DNA of 64,000 nt from Streptomyces actuosus (GCF_016921115.1 NZ_JAFFZS010000016.1:119039-183038); one strand, 5' to 3'; shown: positions 42,394 to 50,763, numbered from the stretch's first letter. Numbers and translations are program-made. The notes: generated by a model not told the origin, from the letters alone.

Positions 42394-42785
42394 GATCATG
42401 CCTCCGACACGCGGGATGTTCGCTTTGCGCGGAATTTTCGGGGCGCGGACCCGGCACCCCTGTGTGTGATCGATCACAAGGAAGATTTTCCGGCCATCCA
42501 CTCTCCGTGATCATGAGTGGGGGTGAGATGCCGGAAAAGTCCGGGTTTTCGGGGGTCTTGATCACGGGAAGTACACGGTGAGACGCCTTTGAAGTGCGGC
42601 GTCCGGACCGTGTACGGTCCCGTTCGCCATCCAACTCGATCACTCTTGAGGAGTCCGGTTGGGTGTCGATTGAGTAACAGACCTTGATGTGAGGCAAAAT
42701 CTCCGCCTCGGGTCGGGCACAAGTCCGGCCTCTCACGCGTTACGTGCGCTGGAGACACCGCAGACACCCAGAGGGGGAGAGCGAC
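42394..42785. other. 392-bp interval between cutS and DUF4193
   Basis: No gene seen. Besides the palindrome at 42465-42478 it holds two more GATCA-containing patches (GTGATCATGAG near 42508, CTTGATCACGGG near 42557) and an AT-richer promoter-like area near 42670-42705 with CAAAAT as a possible -10 for the DUF4193 gene. Confidence 0.4.
42465..42478. promoter_or_regulatory. CRP-like palindrome TGTGATCGATCACA
   Basis: A perfect 14-bp palindrome with TGTGA/TCACA ends. It is close to a Streptomyces Crp site (GTG-N6-GNCAC) but with a different spacing or one mismatch. Confidence 0.45.
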
Positions 42786-43082
42786 ATGGCAACCGACTAC
42801 GACACCCCACGCAAGACCGACGACGACGTCGACTCGGACAGCCTTGAAGAACTGAAGGCTCGCCGGAACGACAAGTCGGCGTCCTCGGTCGACGTCGACG
42901 AGTTCGAGGCCGCCGAAGGCCTGGAGCTTCCCGGCGCCGACCTGTCCAACGAGGAGCTGGCCGTCCGTGTGCTGCCGAAGCAGCAGGACGAGTTCACGTG
43001 CATGAGCTGCTTCCTCGTGCACCACCGCAGCCAGCTGGCGCGGGAGAGGAACGGCCAGCCGATCTGCCGCGACTGCGACTGA
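42786..43082 (+). CDS. DUF4193 zinc-ribbon protein
   Basis: A 98-residue acidic protein from ATG 42786 after GAGGGGGAGAG. The N-terminal half is very Asp/Ser-rich (TDDDVDSDSLEELKARRNDK) and the C-terminal part is a zinc ribbon with Cys72-x2-Cys75 and Cys94-x2-Cys97 (TCMSCFLVHH, ICRDCD). DUF4193 is an actinobacterial family of unknown role, highly expressed in many species. The long leader suggests regulated transcription. A partner gene follows 13 bp later. Confidence 0.87.
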   Translation: MATDYDTPRKTDDDVDSDSLEELKARRNDKSASSVDVDEFEAAEGLELPGADLSNEELAVRVLPKQQDEFTCMSCFLVHHRSQLARERNGQPICRDCD

Positions 43083-43095
43083 GGCGGGGTCGGCC

Positions 43096-44115
43096 GTGAC
43101 TGGCTCGACCCCTTCCCGGAAGCGACGCTTCCCCCGGTGGGGAGCGGACTCGGGGCCGCCCGACGGTCCCCACGGCGTGCGTGACGACGAGCGAGGCTCA
43201 CCCGGTACGTCCGGTGCGACGGGACCGGCATCCGACGCGACGGATCCGGCACCCGGCAGGACGCGGGCGGCCTCGCTCGACTCGGCCGGTGGTCGGGAGG
43301 GCATCCCGGCGCCGACCCGTTCCGAGGGACACGCGCCCGAGCCCAGCGCGCCCTCGGCCCGGGCGACGGTGCCCCCGGCGCGCGCGCGAGCGGCGGCGAT
43401 CCGGCGCAGAGCCGGCGAACTCGGTCGGGAAGGCGCCCGCAGGAGCGGCAGCCGCGCCCGGGCGGGCCTGTCCTACCTCGCCGACCGCATCATCGACATC
43501 GCCCCGCGTGTGCCCGTACGGGACCTCGCGACCCTCCGCCGGCAGTTCCCCGGCCTCGGGCCCGAACAGCTCGCGGACAAACTCGTGGCGGGCGCCGCAC
43601 GCGCCACATCCACGGTCGGCGCGGGCATCGGCGCCGCCGCCATGCTTCCCGTGCCGCCGGCCATGCCGACCGAGCTGGCCACGGAGATCACCGGCGTCGC
43701 GGCGATCGAGCTGAAACTCATCGCCGAACTCCACGAGGTCTACGGCCTGCGGCCGCCCGGCGGGCTCAAGGAGCGCAGCACCCTGTACCTGCGTTCCTGG
43801 TCCGGTGAGCGCGGCGTCGAGGTGCTCAGACCGTCGACGATCGACGCGGCCCTCGGAGGCCGCATGAAGCGCGAACTGCGCCAGCAGATCATGAAGCGGC
43901 TGGTGCGCGATCTGCCGAACCTGATGCCGTTCATGATCGGAGCCGCAGTCGGTGCCGTCATGAACCGCCGCGAGACCAGAAGGCTCGCCGGACGCGTCCG
44001 GGCCGACCTTCGCAAGGCCCAGGTCCCGTGGGACGCCCTGCCCGAACAGCCGCCGCTGGAGCAGCCCGACAGGCCGCTGGCGCTGGGCGAGATCGCCGAG
44101 GAGCTCGGTCGCTGA
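43096..44115 (+). CDS. Conserved hypothetical protein with two hydrophobic segments
   Basis: A 339-residue protein from GTG 43096. Residues 1-~130 are Pro/Gly/Arg-rich and probably disordered. From ~135 the sequence is ordered: LSYLADRIIDIAPRVPVRDL, RRQFPGLGPEQLADKLVAGA, a Gly/Ala hydrophobic segment (STVGAGIGAAAMLPVPPAMP), ITGVAAIELKLIAELHEVYG, then MKRLVRDLPNLMPFMIGAAV ... AVMNRRETRRLAGRV. The alternation of amphipathic helices with two Gly-rich hydrophobic segments is reminiscent of EcsC-like proteins, but I am not sure. Probably co-transcribed with DUF4193. Confidence 0.7.
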   Translation: MTGSTPSRKRRFPRWGADSGPPDGPHGVRDDERGSPGTSGATGPASDATDPAPGRTRAASLDSAGGREGIPAPTRSEGHAPEPSAPSARATVPPARARAAAIRRRAGELGREGARRSGSRARAGLSYLADRIIDIAPRVPVRDLATLRRQFPGLGPEQLADKLVAGAARATSTVGAGIGAAAMLPVPPAMPTELATEITGVAAIELKLIAELHEVYGLRPPGGLKERSTLYLRSWSGERGVEVLRPSTIDAALGGRMKRELRQQIMKRLVRDLPNLMPFMIGAAVGAVMNRRETRRLAGRVRADLRKAQVPWDALPEQPPLEQPDRPLALGEIAEELGR

Positions 44116-44137
44116 CCCGAGCGCACCGCCGGACCCC

Positions 44138-44599
44138 TCAGGCGGCTGCCTTCGCGGCTTCCAGTGCCTGGGCCAGCCGCTCCGGCTCCCGGGTCGAGAG
44201 GTACAGGTACGGCGTCGGGTCCCCGGAATCGGTGACCTCCACCCGCAGTGCCGTGGGGATGTAGGACCGCAGGAGCATGAACGCGCGCGTGTCCGCCTTG
44301 TGGGTGCGCCAGGCACGCGCCTCCTCGGCGTCCAGGACCTCCGCCGCACCGAGCGCCGCCACCGGGATCTTCGCCTCGCCCGCGACGAGCAGGTCCCCGA
44401 CCACACGGATGCGGACGGAGCCGTACGCGCTGGCCGTCACGGCCGCGGCGGCGGTGCCGCCGACCAGGCCGCCCAGCATCGGAAGGGTGCCGAACGGGAC
44501 CAGGATCAGCGCCAGGGCGACGCCCACGAGGACGGAGACGAGCCACCACGAGCGGGGGGCGGTGAGGCGTTCTTCGTACGGGGTGGCGGAGAGCTGCAT
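44138..44599 (-). CDS. DUF3093 membrane protein
   Basis: A 153-residue protein from ATG 44599 with two adjacent membrane helices (~residues 18-37 and 39-58) near the N-terminus and a cytoplasmic domain containing AEVLDAEEARAWRTHKADTR and SYIPTALRVEVTDSGDPTPY then LYLSTREPERLA. This is DUF3093, an actinobacterial family usually encoded beside dut, as here (divergent by 113 bp from the dut operon). Function unknown. Confidence 0.85.
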   Translation of the reverse strand: MQLSATPYEERLTAPRSWWLVSVLVGVALALILVPFGTLPMLGGLVGGTAAAAVTASAYGSVRIRVVGDLLVAGEAKIPVAALGAAEVLDAEEARAWRTHKADTRAFMLLRSYIPTALRVEVTDSGDPTPYLYLSTREPERLAQALEAAKAAA

Positions 44600-44712
44600 G
44601 GGGCCAAGCTTGGCACGATGACCGGAATCCGCCCGGAGCAGGGTGGGCGGGGCGCCCGGTGCCGCGGGCACGGCGACGGCGGGCCGCGGACGGGCGGGTA
44701 AGGTCTGCGCCT

Positions 44713-45297
44713 GTGAGTGGTACTTCCGCATCCCTTCAGCCCCCGGCCGACGCCGTGAAACCGGTGCGCCATCCCGAGGCTCCCGCACCCGGCGAGCTCC
44801 TCGGTGCCCACTACGAACACTGTTTCGGATGCGGCGGCGGGCAGCCGCACGGCCTGCACCTGGAGGCACGGGCGGGCGACGGCGTGAGCCTCACCGCCGA
44901 GTTCACCGTCCGGTCCGCGCACCAGGGCGCTCCCGGCCTCGCGCACGGCGGGGTCCTTGCCACGGCCCTCGACGAGACACTCGGCTCGCTGAACTGGCTG
45001 CTGCGCACCATCGCCGTCACCGGACGGCTGGAGACCGACTTCGTGCGGCCGGTGCCCGTCGGCACCACGCTCCACCTCCAGGCCGAGGTGACCGCCGTGG
45101 CCGGAAGGAAGATCTATTCGAAGGCCACCGGGCGCATCGGCGGACCCGAGGGTCCCGTCGCCGTCCGGGCCGAGGCGCTGTTCATCGAGGTCAAGGTCGA
45201 CCACTTCATCGACCACGGCCGCGAGGAGGAGATCCAGGCCGCGATGAGCGACCCCGACCAGGTCCGGCGCACCCGCGCCTTCGAGGTGAACCCGTGA
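44713..45297 (+). CDS. PaaI-type hotdog thioesterase
   Basis: A 194-residue hotdog-fold acyl-CoA thioesterase. GTG 44713 is preceded by TAAGGT (44699-44704), which could be a leaderless -10 or a weak ribosome site. Seen: HCFGCGGGQPHGLHLEARA, the active-site helix segment GLAHGGVLATALDETLGSLN (HGG and catalytic acidic residue), and RPVPVGTTLHLQAEV. It hydrolyses acyl- or aryl-CoA in the cytoplasm; the substrate is unknown. Its stop overlaps the dut start by 4 bp. Confidence 0.87.
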   Translation: MSGTSASLQPPADAVKPVRHPEAPAPGELLGAHYEHCFGCGGGQPHGLHLEARAGDGVSLTAEFTVRSAHQGAPGLAHGGVLATALDETLGSLNWLLRTIAVTGRLETDFVRPVPVGTTLHLQAEVTAVAGRKIYSKATGRIGGPEGPVAVRAEALFIEVKVDHFIDHGREEEIQAAMSDPDQVRRTRAFEVNP

Positions 45298-45854
45298 GCC
45301 GTGGGCACCGCCGCGAGCTGGGCGTGCTGATCCGGCGCGTCGAGCCGGACGTACCGCTTCCGACGTACGAGCATCCCGGCGACGCGGGAGCCGACCTGCG
45401 CACCACCGAGGCCTGCGAACTGGCCCCCGGCGAGCGGGCCGTGCTCCCCACCGGGGTGTCTGTCGCCCTCCCGGAGGGGTACGCGGCCTTCGTGCACCCC
45501 CGATCGGGGCTCGCCGCCCGCTGCGGTGTCGCCCTCGTGAATGCCCCGGGGACGGTTGATGCCGGGTACCGTGGGGAGATCAAGGTGATCGTGGTGAATC
45601 TCGACCCGCGCGAGTCCGTGCGGTTCGAGCGCTTCGACCGGATTGCCCAACTGGTCGTCCAGCAGGTCGAGAGGGTCCGCTTCCAGGAGGTCGCGGAGCT
45701 TCCCGATTCGGCGCGGGCCGAGGGGGGCTTCGGGTCCACCGGTGGCCATGCCGCGGTGGGCGGCGTGAGCGGCACAAGCGGTCGGGCCGCCGAGGGCGGC
45801 CGGACGGGTGGGAATCGATACGCTTCGGTCGTATCCGACCGGGAAGGACAGTGA
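45294..45854 (+). CDS. dut: dUTP diphosphatase
   Basis: Converts dUTP to dUMP and pyrophosphate, keeping uracil out of DNA. 186 residues from GTG 45294, coupled to the thioesterase gene. The five trimeric dUTPase motifs are present in order: HPGDAGADLR, PRSGLAARCGVAL, NAPGTVDAGYRGEIKVIVVN, RIAQLVVQ, and AEGGFGSTGGHAA at the flexible C-terminus. A Gly/Ala-rich tail of ~30 residues after motif 5 is longer than in E. coli. DUF3710 follows after one base. Confidence 0.95.
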   Translation: MSRGHRRELGVLIRRVEPDVPLPTYEHPGDAGADLRTTEACELAPGERAVLPTGVSVALPEGYAAFVHPRSGLAARCGVALVNAPGTVDAGYRGEIKVIVVNLDPRESVRFERFDRIAQLVVQQVERVRFQEVAELPDSARAEGGFGSTGGHAAVGGVSGTSGRAAEGGRTGGNRYASVVSDREGQ

Positions 45855-45855
45855 C

Positions 45856-46614
45856 GTGTTCGGACGTCGCAAGAAGAAGGATGCCGCCGAGGGCGCGGCC
45901 GGCGAGGCCGAGCAGGTCGTCGACAGCGTCGACACCGAGGCGGACGACGAGGGCGCGCGCGAGCGCGTGCGCCTGGAGCCCGAGCCGCGGCCCGACGGGC
46001 CCTGGGACAGCACCGAGGTGCGCGAGCCGGGCGAGGGCCGGGTGGACCTCGGCGGTCTGTTCGTGCCCGGTGTTGACGGCATGGAACTCAGGGTCGAGGT
46101 CGCCGGCGACGCGATCGTCGCGGCGACGGTCGTACTGCGCGACAGTGCCGTCCAGCTGCAGGCCTTCGCCGCGCCGAAGCGCGAGGGCATCTGGGGCGAG
46201 GTGCGCGAGGAGATCGGCTCCGGCATCACCCAGCAGGGCGGCATCGTCGACGAGGTCGAGGGTCCCCTCGGCTGGGAACTGCGGGCGCAGGTGCCGGTGC
46301 AGCTGCCGGACGGCACGGGCGGATTCCAGGTGGTCAGGTTCGTCGGCGTGGACGGCCCGCGCTGGTTCCTGCGCGGTGTGATCTCGGGCCAGGGCGCGGT
46401 GCAGCCGCAGGCCGCCGGCCTGCTGGAGCAGATCTTCCGGGACACCGTGGTCGCCCGCGGCGACGGCCCGATGGCGCCCCGTGACCCGATCGTCCTGAAG
46501 CTCCCCAACGACGCCCAGATGGTTCCCGAGGGCGTCCAGCAGGAGGAGGGCTCCCGCTTCTCCGGAGGTATGGGACAGCTGCAGCGCGGGCCGGAGATCA
46601 CCGAGGTCCGCTGA
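45856..46614 (+). CDS. DUF3710 family protein
   Basis: A 252-residue soluble protein; GTG 45856 is chosen because GGGAAGGA lies 7 nt upstream. The N-terminus is lysine-rich (FGRRKKKDAAEGAAGEAEQV) then acidic, followed by the DUF3710 core: GRVDLGGLFVPGVDGMELRV, LQAFAAPKREGIWGEVREEI, EVEGPLGWELRAQVPVQLPD and VRFVGVDGPRWFLRGVISGQ. This family is a constant neighbour of dut in actinobacteria; function unknown. It ends the operon at a terminator. Confidence 0.9.
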   Translation: MFGRRKKKDAAEGAAGEAEQVVDSVDTEADDEGARERVRLEPEPRPDGPWDSTEVREPGEGRVDLGGLFVPGVDGMELRVEVAGDAIVAATVVLRDSAVQLQAFAAPKREGIWGEVREEIGSGITQQGGIVDEVEGPLGWELRAQVPVQLPDGTGGFQVVRFVGVDGPRWFLRGVISGQGAVQPQAAGLLEQIFRDTVVARGDGPMAPRDPIVLKLPNDAQMVPEGVQQEEGSRFSGGMGQLQRGPEITEVR

Positions 46615-46622
46615 TCCGTCCA

Positions 46623-46663
46623 CGACGAGGGCCGCATCCTGGTACGGGGTGCGGCCCTCGTCG
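46623..46663 (+). terminator. Terminator of the dut operon
   Basis: 14-bp perfect stem CGACGAGGGCCGCA (46623-46636) with its complement (46650-46663) and a 13-nt loop, 8 bp past the stop. Confidence 0.85.
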
Positions 46664-46800
46664 CCTCCGGGATCCGCCCGCCGCCGTCCCGGCAGTCGAC
46701 GGACCATCCGGGGCGTGCGGCCGAACCGATACGGAGGAGACCCGGCGTGAACCGATCCGGGGGCCCCGTCCGATGAAGAGGTGAGGGGCGGCGGGACACG

Positions 46801-46830
46801 TTGAGGGGCCCGGCGTCCCACGGCCATAAT
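46801..46830 (+). promoter_or_regulatory. Promoter of the ABC ATPase gene
   Basis: TTGAGG (46801-46806) and CATAAT (46825-46830) are spaced by 18 bp, a good match to the housekeeping-sigma pattern, 63 bp before the start codon. Confidence 0.55.
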
Positions 46831-46893
46831 GACGCCCGGTCGCCGGGTGACACCGGTGACCGCGGGCACACACGGGGGAAACGGGGAAAGCGC

Positions 46894-47586
46894 ATGAGCC
46901 AGGTCGGCACCAGGACGATGGTCCGCGTCGAGGACGTCCACAGGTCCCACGGGCGGGGGGCCGCCGCCGTCCATGCCCTGCGCGGCGTCTCCTTCGAGAT
47001 CGGGCGCGGGGAGCTCGTCGCCCTCAAGGGGCGCTCGGGATCCGGCAAGACCACCCTGCTCAACATCATCGGCGGGCTCGACGAACCGGACCGGGGACGG
47101 GTCACCGTGGACGGCAGCGATCTGTCGGACCTCGGCGAGGAGGGGCTGCTCGCCCTGCGCCGGGACCGCATCGGCTTCGTCTTCCAGTCCTTCGGGCTCA
47201 TCCCGATCCTCACGGCCGCGGAGAACGTCGGCGTGCCGCTGCGGATGCGCCGTGCCGACCCGCGCGAACGCGAGGAGCGCGTCGCACTGCTGCTGTCGCT
47301 GGTCGGCCTCGCCGAGCACGCCGCCCAGCGGCCCACGGAGCTCTCCGGCGGCCAGCAGCAGCGCGTCGCCATAGCCCGCGCCCTTGCGAACGCACCGGCC
47401 CTGCTCATAGCCGACGAGCCCACCGGTCAGCTGGACGCCGACACCGGGCGCGCGGTCATGGAGCTGTTGCGGGCCGTCGTTCGCAGCGAGCAGGTCACCG
47501 CCTTGGTGGCGACCCATGACACGACTCTCCTGGGCCTGGCCGACCGGGTCCTGGAGCTGCGGGACGGGGAGATCGCCGAACACTGA
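46894..47586 (+). CDS. ABC transporter ATP-binding protein (MacB/LolD type), orphan
   Basis: A 230-residue ATPase from ATG 46894 with GGGGAAA upstream. Walker A GRSGSGKTTLL (~46-56), Q-loop FVFQSFGLIPILTAAENVG, signature LSGGQQQRVAIARAL, Walker B LLIADEPTGQLD, H-loop ATHD. The sequence after the Q-loop fits the LolD/MacB/FtsE group that works with FtsX-like permeases. No permease gene lies next to it, so its partner must be elsewhere. Confidence 0.9.
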   Translation: MSQVGTRTMVRVEDVHRSHGRGAAAVHALRGVSFEIGRGELVALKGRSGSGKTTLLNIIGGLDEPDRGRVTVDGSDLSDLGEEGLLALRRDRIGFVFQSFGLIPILTAAENVGVPLRMRRADPREREERVALLLSLVGLAEHAAQRPTELSGGQQQRVAIARALANAPALLIADEPTGQLDADTGRAVMELLRAVVRSEQVTALVATHDTTLLGLADRVLELRDGEIAEH

Positions 47587-47804
47587 CCCACGGGCCGCGG
47601 ATCACGACTCCCCGGCGACTGCCCACTGCCACCCCGCGCCCCGGTTCGTTCCTGAGCCCCCGGCCCCACCAGGGCGTCGGCGCGGCCCTCGAAGCGCCCG
47701 CACCGACTTGCCCCGTCGGTCGTCGGGGGTCGGCCGCGAGCCACCGGTTCGTGTGACGGAGCCGGGGGTACGGTGCTCTCAGCGCACCCCGGTACGCTTC
47801 AGAC

Positions 47805-48203
47805 ATGAGTGCTGTTCCTCGTTCCGAAAAGCAGGCGGGCCGGTTCCGGCGCATGCTCGACCGGCTTTCCTCGTCCCAGGCGGACCTGGAGTCCGAGGAG
47901 CTGCGGGAGGACGCCGCGACCGCCGGCTGCACCAGGATCGGAGACTGCCAGGACCGACAGATCGTCACGGTTACTGGTACCTTGCGCACGGTCACGCTGC
48001 GCCCGCGGGCCGGAGTCCCGGCTCTGGAGGCCGAGCTGTTCGACGGCTCGGGCGCCTTGGACGTGGTGTGGCTGGGCCGGCGCTCCATCGTGGGGATAGA
48101 ACCGGGGCGCAAGCTGATCGCATCGGGCCGGATCTCGATGAGCCGGGGCCGCCGGGTGCTGTTCAACCCGAAATACGAACTGAGACCGCTCGGACGGGAG
48201 TAG
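47805..48203 (+). CDS. OB-fold nucleic-acid-binding protein
   Basis: A 132-residue protein from ATG 47805 with a TACGCT box (47793-47798) 6 nt upstream, suggesting a leaderless mRNA. An N-terminal helical part (EKQAGRFRRMLDRLSSSQAD) precedes an OB-fold resembling that in RecG and the aspartyl-tRNA synthetase anticodon domain: RQIVTVTGTLRTVTLRPRAG, LEAELFDGSGALDVVWLGRR, SIVGIEPGRKLIASGRIS. It probably binds single-stranded nucleic acid. A DUF3159 gene follows after 3 bp. Confidence 0.85.
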   Translation: MSAVPRSEKQAGRFRRMLDRLSSSQADLESEELREDAATAGCTRIGDCQDRQIVTVTGTLRTVTLRPRAGVPALEAELFDGSGALDVVWLGRRSIVGIEPGRKLIASGRISMSRGRRVLFNPKYELRPLGRE

Positions 48204-48206
48204 CCG

Positions 48207-48935
48207 GTGACGTCCCTCGACAAGCCGACCGAAGACACTGCGGCGGACGACGCCCGGACCGTGACGGAGGCCGCGCTCTTCGAGGCGTTCGGCGGGCTGC
48301 GGGGCATGGTCGAGACCGTGCTTCCCGGCCTGCTCTTCGTCACGATCTTCACGATCAACAAGGATCTGCACTGGTCGGCGATCGCCGCCCTGGCGGTTTC
48401 CGTGGTCCTGGTCGTGGTGCGGCTGGCCATGAAGGACACCGTCAAGCACGCCTTCAGCGGTGTCTTCGGTGTGGCCTTCGGTGTCGTCTTCGCGATGATG
48501 ACCGGCAACGCCAAGGACTTCTATCTGCCGGGCATGATCTACACGTTGGGCCTGGCGCTGGCGTACATCATCACCACACTGGTCGGCGTGCCGCTGATCG
48601 GGCTGATCCTCGGCCCGGTCTTCAAGGAGAACCTCTCCTGGCGGACCCGTAACCCCGGCCGCAAGAAGGCCTATGCCAAGGCCAGTTGGGCCTGGGGCCT
48701 GATCCTGCTCGCCAAGTGCGCGATCCTGTTCCCGCTGTACTGGTGGGCGGACACCACCCAGCTGGGATGGGTCCTGGTCGCCCTGAAGATCCCGCCGTTC
48801 CTGCTGGCCGTCTGGCTGACCTGGGTGTTCCTGGCCAAGGCCCCGGCGCCCATCGACGTGTTCGCCGAGATGGAGGCCGCGGAGAAGGCCGAGCGGGAGG
48901 CCGAGCGCGAGGCAGCCCTCCGCCCCGGGGAGTAG
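48207..48935 (+). CDS. DUF3159 membrane protein
   Basis: A 242-residue polytopic membrane protein from GTG 48207 with five or six hydrophobic helices (for example LPGLLFVTIFTINKD, AIAALAVSVVLVVVRLAM, GMIYTLGLALAYIITTLVGV). The charged loop NLSWRTRNPGRKKAYAKASW and a C-terminal Glu/Ala/Arg helix (EMEAAEKAEREAEREAALRP) are family features. DUF3159 is linked to the OB-fold gene in many actinobacteria; function unknown. Confidence 0.88.
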   Translation: MTSLDKPTEDTAADDARTVTEAALFEAFGGLRGMVETVLPGLLFVTIFTINKDLHWSAIAALAVSVVLVVVRLAMKDTVKHAFSGVFGVAFGVVFAMMTGNAKDFYLPGMIYTLGLALAYIITTLVGVPLIGLILGPVFKENLSWRTRNPGRKKAYAKASWAWGLILLAKCAILFPLYWWADTTQLGWVLVALKIPPFLLAVWLTWVFLAKAPAPIDVFAEMEAAEKAEREAEREAALRPGE

Positions 48936-49111
48936 ACACGCACCCGCAGCCACCCGTGAGCGCCACAGGACGCGGGGCCCGACTCCGCGGCCTCAGGTGC
49001 TCTCCGCGGCCCCTGGGCCGCTGGAACCGCCGTCCCGCCCGTCTCACCCGCCTCTCCGGCCCCACCGCACCACCCGGTGCGCTGACGGTTCGGCGGCGGG
49101 ACCACACGAAA

Positions 49112-49143
49112 GAGGGGCGCCCCCGGGCAACGGGGCGCCCCTC
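49112..49143 (-). terminator. Hairpin downstream of the TrkA pair
   Basis: 12-bp perfect stem GAGGGGCGCCCC (49112-49123) with its complement (49132-49143) and an 8-nt loop, 19 bp beyond the stop of the leftmost TrkA gene. Confidence 0.75.
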
Positions 49144-49162
49144 ATCACGTCGGCCCCGGACG

Positions 49163-49834
49163 TCAGCCGATGTCCCGGCGCACCGACAGCAGGTCCTCCA
49201 GCTGCTGCTCCCGGGCCTGCGCGGCCACGAACAGCAACTCGTCGCCCGGCTCCAGAGAGTCGTCACGGGACGGGGTGAGCACGCGAGTGCCGCGAATGAT
49301 CGTGACCAGGGAGGTGTCCTGCGGCCACTCCACGTCCCCGACCTGCGTGCCGGCCAGGGCCGACTCCTCGGGCAGGGTCAGCTCGACCAGGTTGGCGTCC
49401 CCGTGGCTGAACCGCAGCAGCCGCACCAGGTCGCCGACGCTCACCGCCTCCTCGACCAGGGCCGACATCAGCCGCGGGGTGGACACGGCGACGTCCACGC
49501 CCCAGGACTCGTTGAACAGCCACTCGTTCTTGGGGTTGTTCACGCGGGCCACCACACGCGGCACGCCGTACTCCGTCTTCGCCAGCAGGGAGACGACCAG
49601 GTTGACCTTGTCGTCGCCGGTCGCGGCGATCACGACGTTGCAGCGTTGCAGCGCCGCCTCGTCCAGGGACGTGATCTCGCAGGCGTCGGCGAGCAGCCAC
49701 TCCGCCTGCGGAACGCGCTCGACCGAGATCGCGGTCGGCGCCTTGTCGATCAGCAGGACCTCGTGGCCGTTCTCCAGCAGTTCGCCCGCGATCGAGCGGC
49801 CGACCGCGCCGGCACCGGCAATGGCGACCCTCAT
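49163..49834 (-). CDS. TrkA-family potassium uptake regulatory protein (second of pair)
   Basis: A 223-residue RCK protein. RCK_N Rossmann domain: VAIAGAGAVGRSIAGELLEN, LLIDKAP, ATGDDKVNLV; C-terminal RCK_C domain from ~residue 140 (LVELTLPEESALAGTQVGDV ... LEPGDELLFVAAQ). RCK proteins gate or regulate K+ channels and transporters, and RCK_C domains are known c-di-AMP receptors in several Gram-positives. Its ATG overlaps the upstream TrkA stop by one base, so the two are translated together and likely form a hetero-oligomer. In mycobacteria the analogous pair is CeoB/CeoC. Confidence 0.92.
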   Translation of the reverse strand: MRVAIAGAGAVGRSIAGELLENGHEVLLIDKAPTAISVERVPQAEWLLADACEITSLDEAALQRCNVVIAATGDDKVNLVVSLLAKTEYGVPRVVARVNNPKNEWLFNESWGVDVAVSTPRLMSALVEEAVSVGDLVRLLRFSHGDANLVELTLPEESALAGTQVGDVEWPQDTSLVTIIRGTRVLTPSRDDSLEPGDELLFVAAQAREQQLEDLLSVRRDIG

Positions 49835-50505
49835 CAGTGACCGCCCTCCTCTTCAGGACCCTGGGCGAACGCCGCCTCCACCTTCTCGACCTCGTCCGCA
49901 CGCATCATCACGTGCACCAGGTCGCCCTCCTGCAACACCGTCTGCGAGGTGGGCAGGATCGCCTCGCCGAGGCGGGTGAGGAAGGCGACGCGAACGCCCG
50001 TCTCCTCCTGCAGCCGGCTGATCTTGTGGCCGACCCAGGCGGTCGAGGTGTGCACCTCGGCCAGCTGCACCCCGCCGGTGGGGTCCCGCCACAGCGGCTC
50101 GGCGCCCGACGGCAGCAGGCGGCGCAGCATCTGGTCGGCCGTCCAGCGCACGGTGGCCACCGTCGGGATGCCCAGCCGCTGGTAGACCTCGGCGCGCCGG
50201 GGGTCGTAGATCCGGGCGGCGACGTTCTCGATGCCGAACATCTCTCGGGCCACGCGGGCGGCGATGATGTTGGAGTTGTCGCCGCTGGAGACCGCGGCGA
50301 AGGCGCCGGCCTCCTCGATGCCGGCCTCGCGCAGGGTGTCCTGGTCGAAGCCGACCCCGGTCACCCGGCGACCGCCGAAGGAGGAACCCAGGCGTCGGAA
50401 GGCGGTGGGGTCCTGGTCGATCACTGCGACCGTGTGCCCCTGTTGCTCCAGGGTCTGGGCGAGAGCGGACCCCACTCTGCCGCAGCCCATGATGACGATG
50501 TGCAC
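49834..50505 (-). CDS. TrkA-family potassium uptake regulatory protein (first of pair)
   Basis: A 223-residue RCK protein from ATG 50505. NAD-type Rossmann motif MGCGRVGSALAQTLEQQGH, VIDQDPTAFRRL, then GDNSNIIAARVAREMFGIEN; RCK_C domain from ~residue 145 (VQLAEVHTSTAWVGHKISRL ... VLQEGDLVHVMMRADEV). It is paired with the downstream RCK gene. The divergent KimA-like potassium-type permease upstream strengthens a role in K+ homeostasis, by inference. Confidence 0.92.
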   Translation of the reverse strand: MHIVIMGCGRVGSALAQTLEQQGHTVAVIDQDPTAFRRLGSSFGGRRVTGVGFDQDTLREAGIEEAGAFAAVSSGDNSNIIAARVAREMFGIENVAARIYDPRRAEVYQRLGIPTVATVRWTADQMLRRLLPSGAEPLWRDPTGGVQLAEVHTSTAWVGHKISRLQEETGVRVAFLTRLGEAILPTSQTVLQEGDLVHVMMRADEVEKVEAAFAQGPEEEGGH

Positions 50506-50610
50506 GACCGTCCTTCCGATGTCAAGAGTCTCTGACGTGGTGGTAACAGGTTCTCAGACCGGCGACCAAGCTACACAGGGGTGGTCCGGGGTGTGCACCC
50601 CCGTGCAGGG

Positions 50611-50763
50611 TTACCGGGGGTGCGCGGCCCGGCGGCGCGTGATGCTCCGCACGCTGCGCAGCGTGAGGAATCCGAGGCCGAGGAGTGCGACGGCGGCGCC
50701 GATCAACTCTGCGAGGGCGGGCACGGGGCCTCCAGGGGGCGGTGGCGGAGGGGGTCCAGACAT
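50611..50763 (-). CDS. Small proline-rich single-pass membrane protein
   Basis: A 50-codon frame from ATG 50763 to TAA 50611. It reads SGPPPPPPPGGPVPALAELI then GAAVALLGLGFLTLRSVRSI and ends TRRRAAHPR. A run of seven prolines is followed by one hydrophobic helix (about residues 17-37) and a basic C-terminus, an inside-positive single-pass topology. No ribosome site is clear. It lies 105 bp upstream of the TrkA pair on the same strand and opposite a potassium-type permease. I infer a real small membrane protein from its amphipathic organisation; function unknown. Confidence 0.5.
   Translation of the reverse strand: MSGPPPPPPPGGPVPALAELIGAAVALLGLGFLTLRSVRSITRRRAAHPR

Noticed and set aside
42377..42736. 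119-codon minus-strand frame between cutS and DUF4193
   Set aside because: Lies in the promoter/leader region, crosses the GATCA palindromes and shows no family features.
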